DNA of 64,000 nt from Owenia fusiformis. Taxonomy: Eukaryota; Annelida; Polychaeta; Sabellida; Oweniidae. The position numbers were made by a program, and so were the translations under genes. The stretch covers positions 38,095,936 through 38,159,935 of the forward strand of contig CAIIXF020000006.1 of assembly GCA_903813345.2 (NCBI GenBank), in the 5' to 3' direction. Numbering within the stretch: the stretch's first letter is position 1; every line of letters begins with the position of its first letter. The notes under the pieces were generated by a model. That model did no database searches. It was not told the origin of the DNA and was given only the letters and a program-made list of their open reading frames with translations. Shown piece after piece: positions 31,393 to 43,400 of this stretch.

Positions 31393-34300
31393 ATGGTAAG
31401 TGTTAATTAAGTTCTTTATCTATTTTAAATTCATAATGACTAATCTGTGTGTCCTAAATAATGATGAGTTGTTTTCAAAATGAGATGATTATTTTCTTAT
31501 GGCAATTTTGTTTTTTGTTTTTCATCCATTTGAAAATAAATTCTGACCGATTGCATTATACAAGGTCTATATATTTAAGCAAAATATGACAAATATATGT
31601 AAGCTAATTATGAAAGCACATGATTGTGCAAATATAAGAAAGAACATGATTGTGCAAATATATGCAAGCACGTGATTGTGAAAATATATGCAAGCACGTG
31701 ATTGTGAAAATATATGCAAGCATATGATTGTGAAAATAGATGAAAGCACATGATTGTGCAAATATATGCAAGCACGTGATTGTGAAAATATATGCAAGCA
31801 CATGATTGTGAAAATGTATGAAAGCACACGATTGTGCAAATATATGCAAGCACTTCATTGTGCAAATATATGCATTCACATAATTGTGAAAATAAATGAG
31901 AGCCCATGATTGTGAAAATAGAGGCAAGTATACGATTGTGCAAATATATGTTATAGTAAGCACATTATTTTGCAAATATGTGTAAGCATATGATTATGCA
32001 AATATCATGAGCTTTTATATGTTACAGTAAGCATATGGTTGTTCAAATATATATGACCACTTTATTCTTATTATCTGGCACATGTTTCAGAGTGCATTCA
32101 TAGGTATTTTTACAATAATAGGCAAGTTCATGTGAAGTCATTCCATGTACTTAAACATGGATACTTGCCATAAAGCCTCAACTGGTTTTACGATAGCCCT
32201 ATATGTATAAAGATTCATGTACCTTCTAATCAGCTATCGTTGTGTTTTTTTTATTTTCATAGGTGAGGAAAAAGATAGGTGAGGCATTTGCCTCAGCTTA
32301 ATATTACATAGATATATTTCTGTAGTTTTTTCAACCATGAAAATTTACTTCTGAAGGTGGTAATCTTCTTTTAGCCTAATTAATAAATAAAGAATAAAAT
32401 TAATCCATGCATACTTTCTACATTTTCATGAAAACAATTATTACCCCAGGTGACAATTTTTTTGATCTGTCAAGTTTTTACCAATGTCAATGAAACCTGG
32501 AGAAGATGGAGAAGCTTTTTATTAATATTTTGATCAACCTGTCCAACCACACACGCCATCTTTTCAAACAAAAGGTATTTAAAACTCCTTTGTGAATGTA
32601 TGCATGTGCAACTGACAATCTCTGAACTTCAAATGTTTTTTCTCTCCAATATTAACACAAATCTATCTTTGCATCATATTTTATTGAATGTAGGAGTAGC
32701 ATGGTTCCATGATTTTTTATTCCTTTTCTTGTGTAAACTTTTCATATCGCCTCTTTATGGAGATTGTAACGAGGGTTGAAAACCTGACTGTTAGACTTGC
32801 TGTCACTTTCATAATTTTAAAATATGACTGTCGAAACAAAAAAGTGACTGGAATGAATGAAATCATTTTATTCATTTAGAGCACGTGGCAGATGATAAAG
32901 GGATTAGATTGCAATAAGAACCATGCAGATGCCAAATTAAAAATCAATTATCATCAGGTTAATCCAATAAATCATCATCACCATCATAACTGCTGAAAAA
33001 CTACTTTTGAAGTTTCAGCCATGTTATTTCTTTCGAAAATAACATAGCAGAAAGAAAGGCATTAAAATATAAGCATTGAGTCTTTAATTTGTTATAATTT
33101 TTAGAGGGAATGTATCTCTATCCACATTGGGCAGGCTGGTGTCCAAATGGGCAATGCCTGCTGGGAGCTATACTGCCTTGAGCATGGAATCGAGCCTGAT
33201 GGTCAAATGCCAAGTGACAGCACTGTTAATAGCGAAAATGATGCATTCAACACGTTCTTTAGTGAGACAGATTCAGGGAAGCATGTCCCAAGAGCTCTTT
33301 TTGTGGACTTGGAACCATCTGTTATTGGTAAGTGCATAATCACAAGCATTTTATGTAACTGCTTAATCACTCTTAGACCTCATTTATGTCAAAGTCCAGT
33401 AAAACCTGTCTAATCTGAACAGCACTGGGACCAACCAAAAGTGTTCAGTTGGCATGTGTTTACATTTTGAGGTTATTAACATGTGAGTATGGACTGATAA
33501 AAAGTATTCACAATGAGCTAGAGGTGTTCAGATTTATAGGTTCTACTGTATGTCATTAAATTACTCATATACTTAAACTTGTAAGCCTAATGCTACAAAA
33601 TGAAGTGAAGTCTAACTCTTTATAACCATTTAAATGTGAAATAATACTAAAATCTGCACTGTTTTTTAGATGAGATCAGAACGGGTACATACAAACAGCT
33701 GTTTAAACCTGACCAGCTAGTCTCAGGTAAAGAGGATGCTGCAAATAACTATGCTAGAGGTTTCTACACAGTTGGCAGAGCATTAATGGATGATGTAACA
33801 GATCGTATTCGGAAACTCACTGATAATTGCTCTAGTGTTCAAGGCTTCCTGATCTTTAATTCAGTTGGTGGAGGCACTGGCTCTGGATTCACATCAAGGT
33901 TGGCGGAAAGTCTTTCTCGTGATTATTCAGGAAAAGCTAAGCTGGGGTTTAGCATCTTTCCTGCCCCTCAGATATCAACAGCAGTTGTGGAGCCTTACAA
34001 CTCTATTCTGACAACATATGCTTCCTCAGAACACTCCGATGTTGCTTGTTTGTTTGATAATGAGGCACTCTTTAATATCTGTCAACGTAACTTAGGTGTT
34101 GATCGGCCATCCTACAGCACCCTGAATCGTCTCATTTGCCAAATTGTCAGCTCTCTCACGGCCTCTCTTCGTTTTGATGGGGCCTTAAATGTTGATATGG
34201 TTGAGTTCCAGACAAATTTGGTGCCCTACCCACGCATCCATCATATGGTGACTTCCTATGCTCCTCTTATGTCTGCTGAGAAGGCCTACCATGAGCAGGT

Positions 34301-34799
34301 TTCAGTTGATGAGATTACCAAGGCTGCCTTTGCACAAGAAAACCAGATGGTGCATTGCGAGCTCAAAAAAGGAAAATACATGGCTGTCTGTATGATGTAT
34401 CGAGGTGATGTTGTGCCCAAGGATGTCAATGCTGCAGTTGCTAAAATCAAGACGGATCGTAGAGTCGAGTTTGTGGATTGGTGTCCCACTGGGTTTAAGT
34501 GTGGCATCAACTACCAGCCACCTACTGTTGTCGCTGGAAGTGACCAAGCCAAAGTGAAGCGTGCAGTCTGCTCAATAGCCAACACAAGCGCGATTGCTCA
34601 GTCATTTGCAAGGCTTAACCACAAGTTTGACCTCATGTATGCTAAACGTGCATTTGTCCATTGGTATGTGGGAGAGGGTATGGAAGAAGGAGAGTTTTCT
34701 GAGGCACGTGAGGATCTGGCTGCCTTAGAGAAAGACTATGAGGAGGCTGGAGGAGACAGTGTTGAAGGAGAAGGTGATGAGGAGGGAGCAGAATATTAA
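31393..34799 (+). CDS. Alpha-tubulin, divergent isotype (three exons)
   Basis: Join 31393-31395, 33105-33327, 33670-34799; total 451 residues plus stop, exactly the usual alpha-tubulin length. Exon 1 holds only ATG before GTAAGT, a common alpha-tubulin gene structure, and MREC is restored on splicing. The GTP-binding GGGTGSG (residues 142-148) and the catalytic Glu254 in the [14 protein letters not shown] segment are present, as is the C-terminal EGDEEGAEY with the terminal tyrosine for the detyrosination cycle. It pairs with beta-tubulin in microtubules. Odd points: residue 40 is Ser (PSDSTV), not the acetylated Lys, and substitutions elsewhere ([19 protein letters not shown]) mark a divergent paralogue, perhaps tissue-specific. 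Intron 1 (1.7 kb) has an E-box minisatellite; intron 2 has a pogo-like MITE. Confidence 0.95.
31595..32060. repeat. 26-bp minisatellite with E-box in alpha-tubulin intron 1
   Basis: About 17 copies of a roughly 26-bp unit, GCAAGCACGTGATTGTGAAA then ATATAT, with variation CACGTG/CACATG/CATATG and GTGAAAA/GTGCAAA. Several units carry the palindrome CACGTG. The array decays toward 32060. Frames in it are artefacts of repetition. Confidence 0.88.
33396..33550. mobile_element. pogo-like MITE in alpha-tubulin intron 2
   Basis: CCAGTAAAACCTGTCTAATC then TGAACAG at the left and GAGGTGTTCAGATTTATAGG then TTCTACTGTA at the right are inverted ends of the same family as 26194-26600. Confidence 0.7.
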
Positions 34800-35890
34800 A
34801 CATTTAACCATGCTATAATCTCAAATGATAGTAGACTATAACTTAACTCTGTTGACAATATCCATAATAATGTAAATGTAGAGCACAATGTTTGGTGTTA
34901 TTCACTTAAATTCAGTTTTACTTGGTGAAATATCAAAAATGTTAGTTCTACCATTATAATTAAGAATATGTCTGTGAATGATTAATAAGAATGTGTTTGT
35001 ATTCAATAATTAAGAATGTGTTTGTAAACAATAATAAAGAATGTAGTAAACAATTTTCAAGAAAGTGTTAGGAAAGTGTTAGGAAACAATTATTTATTAT
35101 AATTAACTGTCTAGAAAACTACATAAAACATATCATTTCTCCATGAAATTAATACACAAAGTAGTTAGGTTGTTGGTCTTTATTACTGGAAAGTTTAAAG
35201 TAATTTTATCAAAAACCAACAAAATTAGAGAAGGACGTCCAAGACTTTTGGATCACCCCTCGTATAATAAATAATTGTTTCCTAACACTTTCTTGAAAAA
35301 TCTCTGTTAATGATTAATTACAATGTGTTTGTAAACAATTATTAAGAATGTTTTTTTAATTTCTGTGGATTTCAGAATTCTAATCTCATGAATCTCTGAA
35401 TGTTCAAGCTTTGTGAACTGAAATACTTCATGAACAGTAATTACACCTGCCCACTTTCATATTAGAATAAAATTTACAATAGCTAGATTTTGATCAACAG
35501 TATGCTGCATCTCAACCTCTATCACAACGTCATTTTTGGTTTATTTGATCTAATAAAGGCTCAATAATATATTGTGATTTTAATTTAGTTCCACACTTGA
35601 GGGGAAATAATGAACTTGCTGTTTACATATAACTATTTGTAAGTCAATTAAACAATGAGATTAATGTTATGCTACATTGACCATGTTACTAGATAATATT
35701 GTTGATATGCAGATTGTAATTGGATTAAAATCATGAAAATAAAGTTGTACACTTTGCTTCCATTCAATTTTGCTTCTTAAAAGAGAGTTTTATATTGATT
35801 CTTTCATTTTGCAATTAATATCTGAACTCCCGAGCCAATCAGAGTTTTATTGAAATATAGATGACTCAATGTAGGGTTATTTCCTCTTAG
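34800..35890 (+). terminator. Alpha-tubulin 3' region
   Basis: AT-rich. Candidate polyadenylation signals AATAAA are at 35033-35038 and at 35738-35743, the latter in AAAATAAAGTTG before a T-rich stretch. TAAGAATGTGTTTGTAAACA-like phrases recur. TTTCAAGAAAGTGTTAGGAA (about 35057) and its inverse near 35285 form an inverted pair, probably a MITE remnant. Confidence 0.45.
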
Positions 35891-36562
35891 TCATTGCATA
35901 GCATGTTTTCCTTCCATCTTGTTGATTGTTTCGGAAAAAGTGTGTGGTAGGTTGAAAGATTTATGACCTAGGCTGCCATAGGCACTGGTCGTGGGATGGG
36001 GCTGCAAAACTGTAATATAGTATAATCTAGGCAAAGGGTAATTTATTACAAGAATCCACAAGTAGAAAATAAATCGGGCACACAATTCAAAGATGATGTC
36101 TATGTCTACATGTATATTAAAAACACACCTATTAATACCTGTGTCACATTTGCTCCCATTCATCGGGCCCGGCCGATTGAGTATCCTGTTCACAATTGTA
36201 TTCAGTTTTGACCAGAATGCTATGCTATAAGACACTGTGAGGGCCTCCCTATTCACCAGATTTGACAGCCCATATTTTTTCCCTGGGGCTATTTGAAGGA
36301 TCATTTTTATGCTTAACCCAAGCTAAGAGACCTAGAATAACTTAAGACCAGCATCCGAACAGAAATCAAAACATTCCACCAGAAATATCAAACATGAATC
36401 AACAATGTAGTAGTAAGGGAGCAGACTGTCATCGTAATATGAGGTTACATTCATTATATGGTGTAAAAGGTAAAGTGTTGAGATATCAAAGAGGCAAAAC
36501 TGAATAAAAACTGTGTATAGGGGAAAAACTTACAAGTTTTGACTTCAAGACCATGTAAAAAC

Positions 36563-37475
36563 ACGGGCTACTAGAGTTTCCACGTATATGGAGTATGACG
36601 GTTCTTAGGCTACGAATATGACCTGTTTTGGAAAGTCATGAGAGGCACAGCTGCTTAAAAATGGAAAATAAAGGTTAACTTCTATATTATCCTTTTTGAA
36701 ATTGTGTTTGTTGAATATAGTTTATGCTGTATTTAATAGTAATGTAACAAAAAAATGTTAAACATGAGCTATTTTAGCAATGTAACTGTTCATAATGGAA
36801 TATCAATCAGAAAGTACAGATTTCTCGCCTTAGAGCCAAATCATTAATATCACAGTAGAAAAAAACAAATCCCAAACCTTTTTATGGCTAATCTGAACAA
36901 GATCTCCAAATCTCAGTTTATATGATCCCCCGAAGAGTGAGCAAGAGAAGGATTTATCTTTGCCCAGAGGATACGCTTGTGAAATGTCATGGAAACGAGT
37001 GTAACACGGCCCACTGATTGTTTCACAACCGTATTCTCAAATAGTGGGGCACCAGTGACATTCGTATTCTCAAAAATTCAAAGATGTATCATATTTGGAC
37101 AGAGCAGGCTAAATTATTTAAAATATTCATGACTAATTCGTAGATCTAGCTATATATTATACATAAGATGTGTCATCCTCTTCGGAGTTGCGTTGCGTTA
37201 CACAAAAACTGATCAAAGATGCTGGAAACTAGGATTTTACGGCTTCAATCTAATATTAATACGTTTTCTCTTGATTAAGGCCCCTTGTGATATGCCTGGC
37301 ATTATAAGTATATCAAGTATCATTCATTGACCAAGTAGGATAAAAAGAAAACGTTCGAAAGTGTTCATAAAAAGCAAGTACTCACCTCGTCTGTTTATAG
37401 GAACAGAAATACGGTCACACTCGTAAGCTTAGAACCGGTCATACTCAATATACGCGGATACTCTAGTAACCCGTG
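36563..37475. mobile_element. hAT-like non-autonomous element (913 bp)
   Basis: ACGGGCTACTAGAGTTTCCA then CGTATATGGAGTATGACGG at the left matches, inverted, the right end (CCGGTCATACTCAATATACG ... CTAGTAACCCGT). The terminal repeats are about 48 bp. Flanks GTAAAAAC (36555-36562) and GTAAAAAT (37476-37483) agree in 7 of 8 positions, an 8-bp target duplication as for hAT elements. No transposase frame was seen. Confidence 0.7.
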
Positions 37476-37483
37476 TAAAAATG

Positions 37484-38337
37484 TTGTAAAATATTGATTG
37501 TTCTGTCTATGCCGTTGAAATACTTTTGGGTACATTTTTGAGACAACCTATATATGGTGAATAACAATGAAGTATTTGTCTGTTCAGAAGGTTCCCAGAA
37601 TTCCCAGAAAATATTAACTAGAACAATTCATCATGGATCAGTTTTTATTATTGATACTCTAACGCCAATGGTAGTGTCTTTATTAGTCTGTTTAATTCTA
37701 GGGATGTCCCAACAAGTGCTAGTACTTCGATTGATTTAGGTAAAATTATCATATTATGGTAGAAGCTGAGACTAACGATTTGCCCATCGCAGTGGTATGT
37801 TTAAAACCAACTCCTGCCATGGAGTATGATTGATACTAGCTCCATGGTTGAACAATGTTTCAACTGAAATTGTACATGATCATGAAGGAAAAGTGAACAC
37901 CTGTTCATTCGAACAATTTTGGCTGGTCCGAGTTGTTCGGATGTACATATTTCGTTGTTTAATTATTTTATTCAATATTTTAATTTCTCAATTGATCTTG
38001 ATAATTTTAATTTATGAACTTTTATAGAAGATATACATTGGCATTACATACTCATTTGTTTTTTTGTCAGAAAATACAAATCTATTTTTTAAAATTTAAT
38101 CAAATTATTTGTGGAAAAGGGGAGAGGGTTGGGCACCCCCCCCCCCCTTGTCATAATACTCATAACATCCAGGACAGGCGCCAACATCTGATTAGGTTTT
38201 AGGCATGTTGGGTAAATTATGTGGTGGCCATTTTGGTCTTTACAGTGGGATATTTATGAATGTGTGTCTTATTAACATAACTAATTCTATTCATTAAGGA
38301 TTAAGCCTTGGACTTAACCTTAGCCTTGGCCTTGGAT
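37484..38337. other. Intergenic, no gene recognised
   Basis: AT-rich. Contains a C-run at 38137-38147 and, at 38295-38335, alternating CCTTGG/CTTAA phrases just outside the next foldback. No coding evidence. Confidence 0.45.
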
Positions 38338-38937
38338 TTAAAGGAATATTCCTTGCCAGACCCTTTCTCTCTTGATATGGTAGCTATAATCATATATAGT
38401 TTCCATATTTAGCAAAACATGGGAAAATGTTTTAATATGGTCAATATTGATCATTTAAAAATCTAGTGCTTATTTCCAGTGAGCTGCCATCTTTTAAGAT
38501 TTCTTGCAGGAAGTGATGTCATCAACTCTCAACTTCTATAACTTTGCCCATAACAGTATAGCACAAAATCACTTCTAGACAAGTGATCATTACTTTTTGT
38601 GCAAAAATATTTTCAGAGCTTGTCAACTTAGAATAAAAGAAGAGATTTTCAGAAGGATTAAATAAGATACAAAGTTGAAAAAGAATATTTAGCTGGTTTT
38701 GTAATTCTTAATAGCTCCTCACCTAATGCTATATGCAAAGATGAGAGTCGATGACATCACTTCCTGTGTGAAATTTTAAAAGATGGCAGCTTACTGGAAT
38801 TGAGCATCACATTTCTAAGTGATCAAATTTGACCATATCAAAACATTTTTGCGTGTTTTGCTAAACATGGCAAGCATATATATGGTTATAGCTACCATAT
38901 GAGGAGAGAGATGGTTTGGCAAGGAATATTCCTTTAA
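38338..38937. mobile_element. Foldback element with TTAAAGGAATATTCC ends
   Basis: TTAAAGGAATATTCCTTGCC (38338) is mirrored at 38917-38937. Arms of about 240 bp pair through GATATGGTAGCTATAA, GACCATATCAAAACATTTT-type sequence and GCTGCCATCTTTTAA/TTTAAAAGATGGCAGC. TTAA at the ends suggests a piggyBac-like TTAA target site, but this is only suggestive. Nothing is encoded. Confidence 0.75.
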
Positions 38938-39594
38938 GCATTGTGTGCTGAACTTTTCCACAAAGATGTTGTTTCCAAATCTTTGTATGACCCGGCAGGG
39001 GGAATGCTAAGTTTAGGAAACAACATCTGAGTGGAATGAAGCAGCCACAATGCATTGAGTCCTAGGCTTAAGTTCTTTTCATACATTGCAAAATATTTTC
39101 TATAAAATCACCTAAAAGATGCAAAAGCACTAAAAGAATATATTTTCATTGAAACTTTTTGCAAGGGTCAAGTATTGGAAAACTCAATTTCAATCTCAAT
39201 CGCTTAGCAACTGTACACAACAAATGCGTTATTGATATTCACACACTGTTCATTATGTGAATATTCTGTTCGGATTGGCTGGAATCTGACACACCTTGCC
39301 TAGCTATGTGTGAATTTACTATTAAATATAGCTCTTTTATCTCAGGGGTACACTTAGGACATATCTAGGTTTAAAAGTTATAACAGATTTGATGTGACTA
39401 TTGTGTTATCAGAACTTAGGTAAATAGGCCACCGCATATCATCTCTCTGGTATCATCTCAGGTTGAACTTTATCATGTGAAATTAATGTTATTTATATAT
39501 ACTATTTATACATGTTATTTCCAGTATATCATGCAGGTAAACCTATTGTTCTCTTATCAGAATATAAATTGCTATCTATATTTTGTTATTTCAG
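38938..39594. promoter_or_regulatory. Region upstream of CLN3
   Basis: 38938-39060 has a nested dyad (GATGTTGTTTCC/GGAAACAACATC). TATTTCAG at 39587-39594 is a plausible splice acceptor for a 5' untranslated exon running to the ATG, with possible donors at 39420 or 39537. A non-coding upstream intron is therefore possible. Confidence 0.3.
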
Positions 39595-39907
39595 AACAGT
39601 GAAGAAAAGCAGCTGCTGGTACATGATGGATTAAAAGAATATTAAATGAGCCTTTTGAAGACAGTGAAACTCAATGAAACATTGGTGAATAGAATTGTGA
39701 ATTGGTGAATTGACTTTATCTGCTTGGAGTACTTAGACTTTAGGACTTGGATTTCAACTGGTACATCGTAGTCTATTATCCAGAATCATTAATGAGCATA
39801 TTATTAACATTTTCATACCTGAGCTTCCCTTTTGAATAGTAAACTTGAAGGGACAATATCTGTATTTGGGTGGATTGCAATATCGTTTAGAATAAACTGG
39901 ATACAAG

Positions 39908-41278
39908 ATGTCTGGTATAAAGAACAAGGACGAGTCACCTGAAATATTCAATTTAGTTTCTGAAGCAGAGAAGGAGAAAAAAGAAAAATGTAACAATAGA
40001 AGAAACCTTGCCGCATTCTGGCTTTTTGGATTGTGCAATAATTTATCGTATGTGATAATGTTAAGTGCAGCATATGATATACTCGAGCCTAAACCTGGCC
40101 CAAATGGCCCTAACGCAACTACACCAGCTCCTGAACATAACGGGACAACAATGCCTGGAGATATCATGCTTGAAGACGTGATGGCATCAAATAGGACTCC
40201 TTTGATAGCGCATTGCAATCCAGCGGGGACTGGTGTTATTCTCCTAGCTGATATCTTGCCGTGTTTGTTCATTAAAATGCTCGCACCATTCTTCATGCAA
40301 AAAATACCATACAGCATTCGTGTACTTATCACGATTATATTTTCTGCAGCTGCGTTTATCATCGTCGCACTGTCCAAAGTCATTTGGTTCAGCATTGTTG
40401 GCGTTGTTTGCGCTAGTATTAGTACAGGATTTGGTGAAATTACATTCCTTAGTCTTGCCTCCCATTTTTCTGCAAACACGATTTCAACTTGGTCTTCGGG
40501 GACTGGAGGGGCTGGTGTAGGGGGAGCACTGTTATATGCAGGCCTTACAAATATTGGACTTTCACCCCGAAATACAGTCTTGCTTATGCTCATCTTTACT
40601 GTTACCTTGGGTTTCGCATATTTTTGGCTATTGATACATCCAAAAACAATCACCCAGAAATTAGAGAAAAAGAACACAGATGCTGACATTAATGCTGAAG
40701 TTGATAGCGATGACAGTTCTCCACTAATCACTGATGAGAAGGAGGCCCAAGTGAGATGTGAGCATACACTGAAGGAAAAACTGGTGTTGATATTGCCACT
40801 ATTGCAATATATGATACCATTGGGATTAGTGTACACGTTTGAGTACTTCATAAACCAAACACTCTATGAGTTATTGTACTTTCCAAATACTTTCCTCGTA
40901 CAGCGTGAACAGTATAGGTGGTACCAAGTCATTTATCAAATTGGCGTCCTGATATCGCGATCATCAGTAAATTGCTTCCACACAGAGAAAATATGGATTT
41001 TCCCGATATTCCAAGGGATTACACTTATAGTTCTCCTCTGTCAGGTTCTCTATCAGTTCATGCCGAGTATTTGGATCGTATTTTGTATCATATTATTGGA
41101 GGGTTTATTTGGTGGTGCAGGGTATGTGAATACATTCTATACAATCATTAGAAAGGTAAAGGTTGAAGAAAGGGAGTATAGTATGGGAGTTGCAAGTGTA
41201 TCTGATTCTTGTGGAATTGTCATTGCGGCACTCTCCTCTGTGCCTGTCCATAACTTCCTTTGCTCTCTCTATAAATGA
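39908..41278 (+). CDS. CLN3: Battenin (CLN3), uninterrupted coding frame
   Basis: 456 residues, close to human CLN3 (438). After a charged cytosolic N-terminus comes the hallmark FWLFGLCNNLSYVIMLSAA (about 38-56), then a lumenal loop with N-glycosylation sites (NAT, NGT, NRT). Other conserved blocks are LLADILP, CASISTGFGEITFLSL, WSSGTGGAG, EYFINQTLYELLYFPNT, YRWYQVIYQIGVLISRSS, EGLFGGAGYVNTF and a final VPVHNFLCSL. Hydrophobic segments fit a polytopic lysosomal membrane protein, needed in mammals for clearance of glycerophosphodiesters. The acidic dileucine lysosomal sorting signal is kept (DDSSPLI, Leu273-Ile274). The C-terminus (CSLYK) is not a CaaX box, unlike human CQLS. The vertebrate gene has many introns; here there is none in the coding part, so this is a retrocopy or a lineage with intron loss. 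The frame is intact and apparently functional. Confidence 0.93.
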   Translation: MSGIKNKDESPEIFNLVSEAEKEKKEKCNNRRNLAAFWLFGLCNNLSYVIMLSAAYDILEPKPGPNGPNATTPAPEHNGTTMPGDIMLEDVMASNRTPLIAHCNPAGTGVILLADILPCLFIKMLAPFFMQKIPYSIRVLITIIFSAAAFIIVALSKVIWFSIVGVVCASISTGFGEITFLSLASHFSANTISTWSSGTGGAGVGGALLYAGLTNIGLSPRNTVLLMLIFTVTLGFAYFWLLIHPKTITQKLEKKNTDADINAEVDSDDSSPLITDEKEAQVRCEHTLKEKLVLILPLLQYMIPLGLVYTFEYFINQTLYELLYFPNTFLVQREQYRWYQVIYQIGVLISRSSVNCFHTEKIWIFPIFQGITLIVLLCQVLYQFMPSIWIVFCIILLEGLFGGAGYVNTFYTIIRKVKVEEREYSMGVASVSDSCGIVIAALSSVPVHNFLCSLYK

Positions 41279-41298
41279 TCAATAAATTGATGTTTCAA

Positions 41299-41950
41299 AG
41301 GATATGTATCGATATGGTGAACTGAATTCAGCAATGTTTTTCTCTTAAACTAATTATTGAAAATATTCTGTAAAAAACACAGTCCTTTATGTAATGTTGA
41401 CTTATTGGCAACAATTTAATGCAAAAATTATTTATATTTATTTTATATAACTGTTTCTGTTAACACTTTTAGTCCAATTGTTTTTGTTCCTTTCTACCAA
41501 TTCTTGAGAATGAACCTTGTTGGAACAAAATAGCATATACAACATTTTCTTAGACCTCTCAATATAATATTATAGTTATACAAAGGAAATTTTGGTTGAT
41601 TTAACAAAAAGTATGCAAAAACTTAAAATGAAACCCCCCAAAATAGATAGAAATTACAATATTGAGAGACCTAAACACGTTGTGTTTATGTCGTTTTGTT
41701 CCAATGAGGTTCGGATAGATCCGTGTCATTTCATTCCGAACATATGATACCAAGAACAAAAGAAGTGTCTGGTGTGTTTTCTAAAACAATATAGAGAAAA
41801 GTATATGTATTGTTTCAAATTATAATGTTACCATACAAAAGATGATCATTAAATTGACGATGTGTAACATTTTCAGAATGTTTTGATGACTGGTTTAAGA
41901 GAAACACGTGTTCAAAACATACCCCATATCTATACAACTCCTTTGATATT
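41299..41950. mobile_element. Inverted-end element, family shared with 54240-54870
   Basis: Left end AAAGGATATGTATCGATATG then GTGAACTGAATTCA...TTTTTCTCTTAAAC; right end GGTTTAAGAGAAAC...CCCCATATCTATACAACTCC then TTTG. The same arm sequence occurs at 54235-54310 (minus sense) and 54803-54870 (plus sense), but there the arms face the opposite way. It starts 20 bp after the CLN3 stop. Confidence 0.55.
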
Positions 41951-42399
41951 TCAATCACTTAGTGTTTCAATCACTCAAAATTGTCTGAGATATTACTAGG
42001 GAGTTTAAGCTTGCAATGTTTTTTACAACCTAAACGTGAACGGCAAATATTTAAGCAGTGTATTTGTATGAGTGATTGGTCATACGTATAGGTTGGTGTT
42101 TCGATTTTATATGCAAGCTTAAACTCCCTATTATTATGATATTACTGCAGTAAGCAATGGTATAACCTCTAATTCAATTTCAAGAACTGTGTTAGTCTAG
42201 CTAAAAGCCCCTGTAACACCGCCCCACCACGACAAGACAACAACCATGGAAAGTTTTTAAGCCAAGTAGAGGGGGGGTCACAGAGGCTTGTAGCTAGGCA
42301 ACAATTGTGTAACACAATTCACAAGCTTGAGACTATATTACATCCAACAGTCTACAGAATACTTATTACATTTTGTATATATCAATGCACTGTTAACCT

Positions 42400-42561
42400 G
42401 TATCTGTATTTGCCATGGGGGTTCACTTTTCATAAAATTCCAGGGGGTTCACACTTGACAACTTTGGCCCAAAATCACTTCAAAAGTGCTCAGAATGATG
42501 AAAAACTGCATGATTAAATTTTGGGTTAGGGTTTGACCCCCCCCCCCTGGCTACGGCCTGG
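42400..42561. repeat. CAGGCCGTAGCCAGG-ended dispersed repeat
   Basis: GGGGGTTCACTTTTCATAAA ... CACTTCAAAAGTGCTCAGAA then TGATGAAAAACTGCATG ... CCCTGGCTACGGCCTG. The inverse occurs at 59511-59600 and a shorter relative at 23230-23313. Such CGTAGCC ends are common on short DNA transposon derivatives of marine invertebrates; the family is not determined. Confidence 0.55.
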
Positions 42562-43399
42562 TCATTAAGGACAATGAGCAATATTTATTAACAATAATCA
42601 TTAACAATAGCAAAACCAATGTGTCAAGGATAGAGATGGAGAGGGTGTGGCTTACCATGATGCAATGTAGTCCATTCCAATTATGTTGTTCTGTGAATAA
42701 AATTTAATTTAGTACATGCATGCACTCGAACAATTCAAAAAAATGTTTTAAAAATGGTCATACTTTAAATATCAGATTCTCCTAAAGCCTTATATGGATT
42801 TATAGCAAGACCTTCATTTATTTCAATGAAAATGTATGCTATTAAGCTATTTAAATTTGAAGGTAATGTCACAGTTCTAGGGACCAATTGAATCCATCCC
42901 GCCAGATTTACAAAATGATCGGTCTTGTCAAATCGTAGAAATAGTTGGAATGAATTTTGAAATATAGCAAGTGGAATTAATATTATTATTGCAATAATGT
43001 GTATAGTAGTTATATAAACAAAACATGTATTTTTGTAATTTTCTTTCGAATTTGTGACATATTATTATACGAAGTACATGTACAAAGGTTTTTCAATAAA
43101 CAATGCCTGCTTACATCATTCCATTTAAGCTGTTATAATCCAAATTTGGCTAAATATTACTAATAATTGTCCTATCGATTAAACTTGCTGTTTATTAAGA
43201 GGATGTATGGTTGCCGTGGAAAACTCTCATCACCAATCCTTGGGTTACCTTCTTCTAAGGCCACTGTATCGTGAATTGGCCAGAGACTCGAGTACTTAAT
43301 CCTTGGGTATCTTCACCATCATCACATTTTTATGCTATTTTACTAATCGACCCATTATTAGTTATATTTAGCAAAGTTTAGATTGAAACATATTAAAAT
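42562..43399. other. Intergenic, no gene recognised
   Basis: AT-rich DNA without recognisable coding or repeat structure. Confidence 0.45.
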
Positions 43400-43400
43400 C

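Noticed and set aside
31567-31975. Minus-strand frames of 90-123 codons
   Set aside because: They lie in the 26-bp minisatellite inside alpha-tubulin intron 1 and simply repeat its translation in shifting frames.
35891-36304. 137-codon minus-strand frame
   Set aside because: No recognisable domain, composition of AT-rich non-coding DNA, no splice or homology support.
39754-40851. 365-codon minus-strand frame
   Set aside because: It is antisense to the CLN3 coding region, which has clear family motifs on the plus strand.
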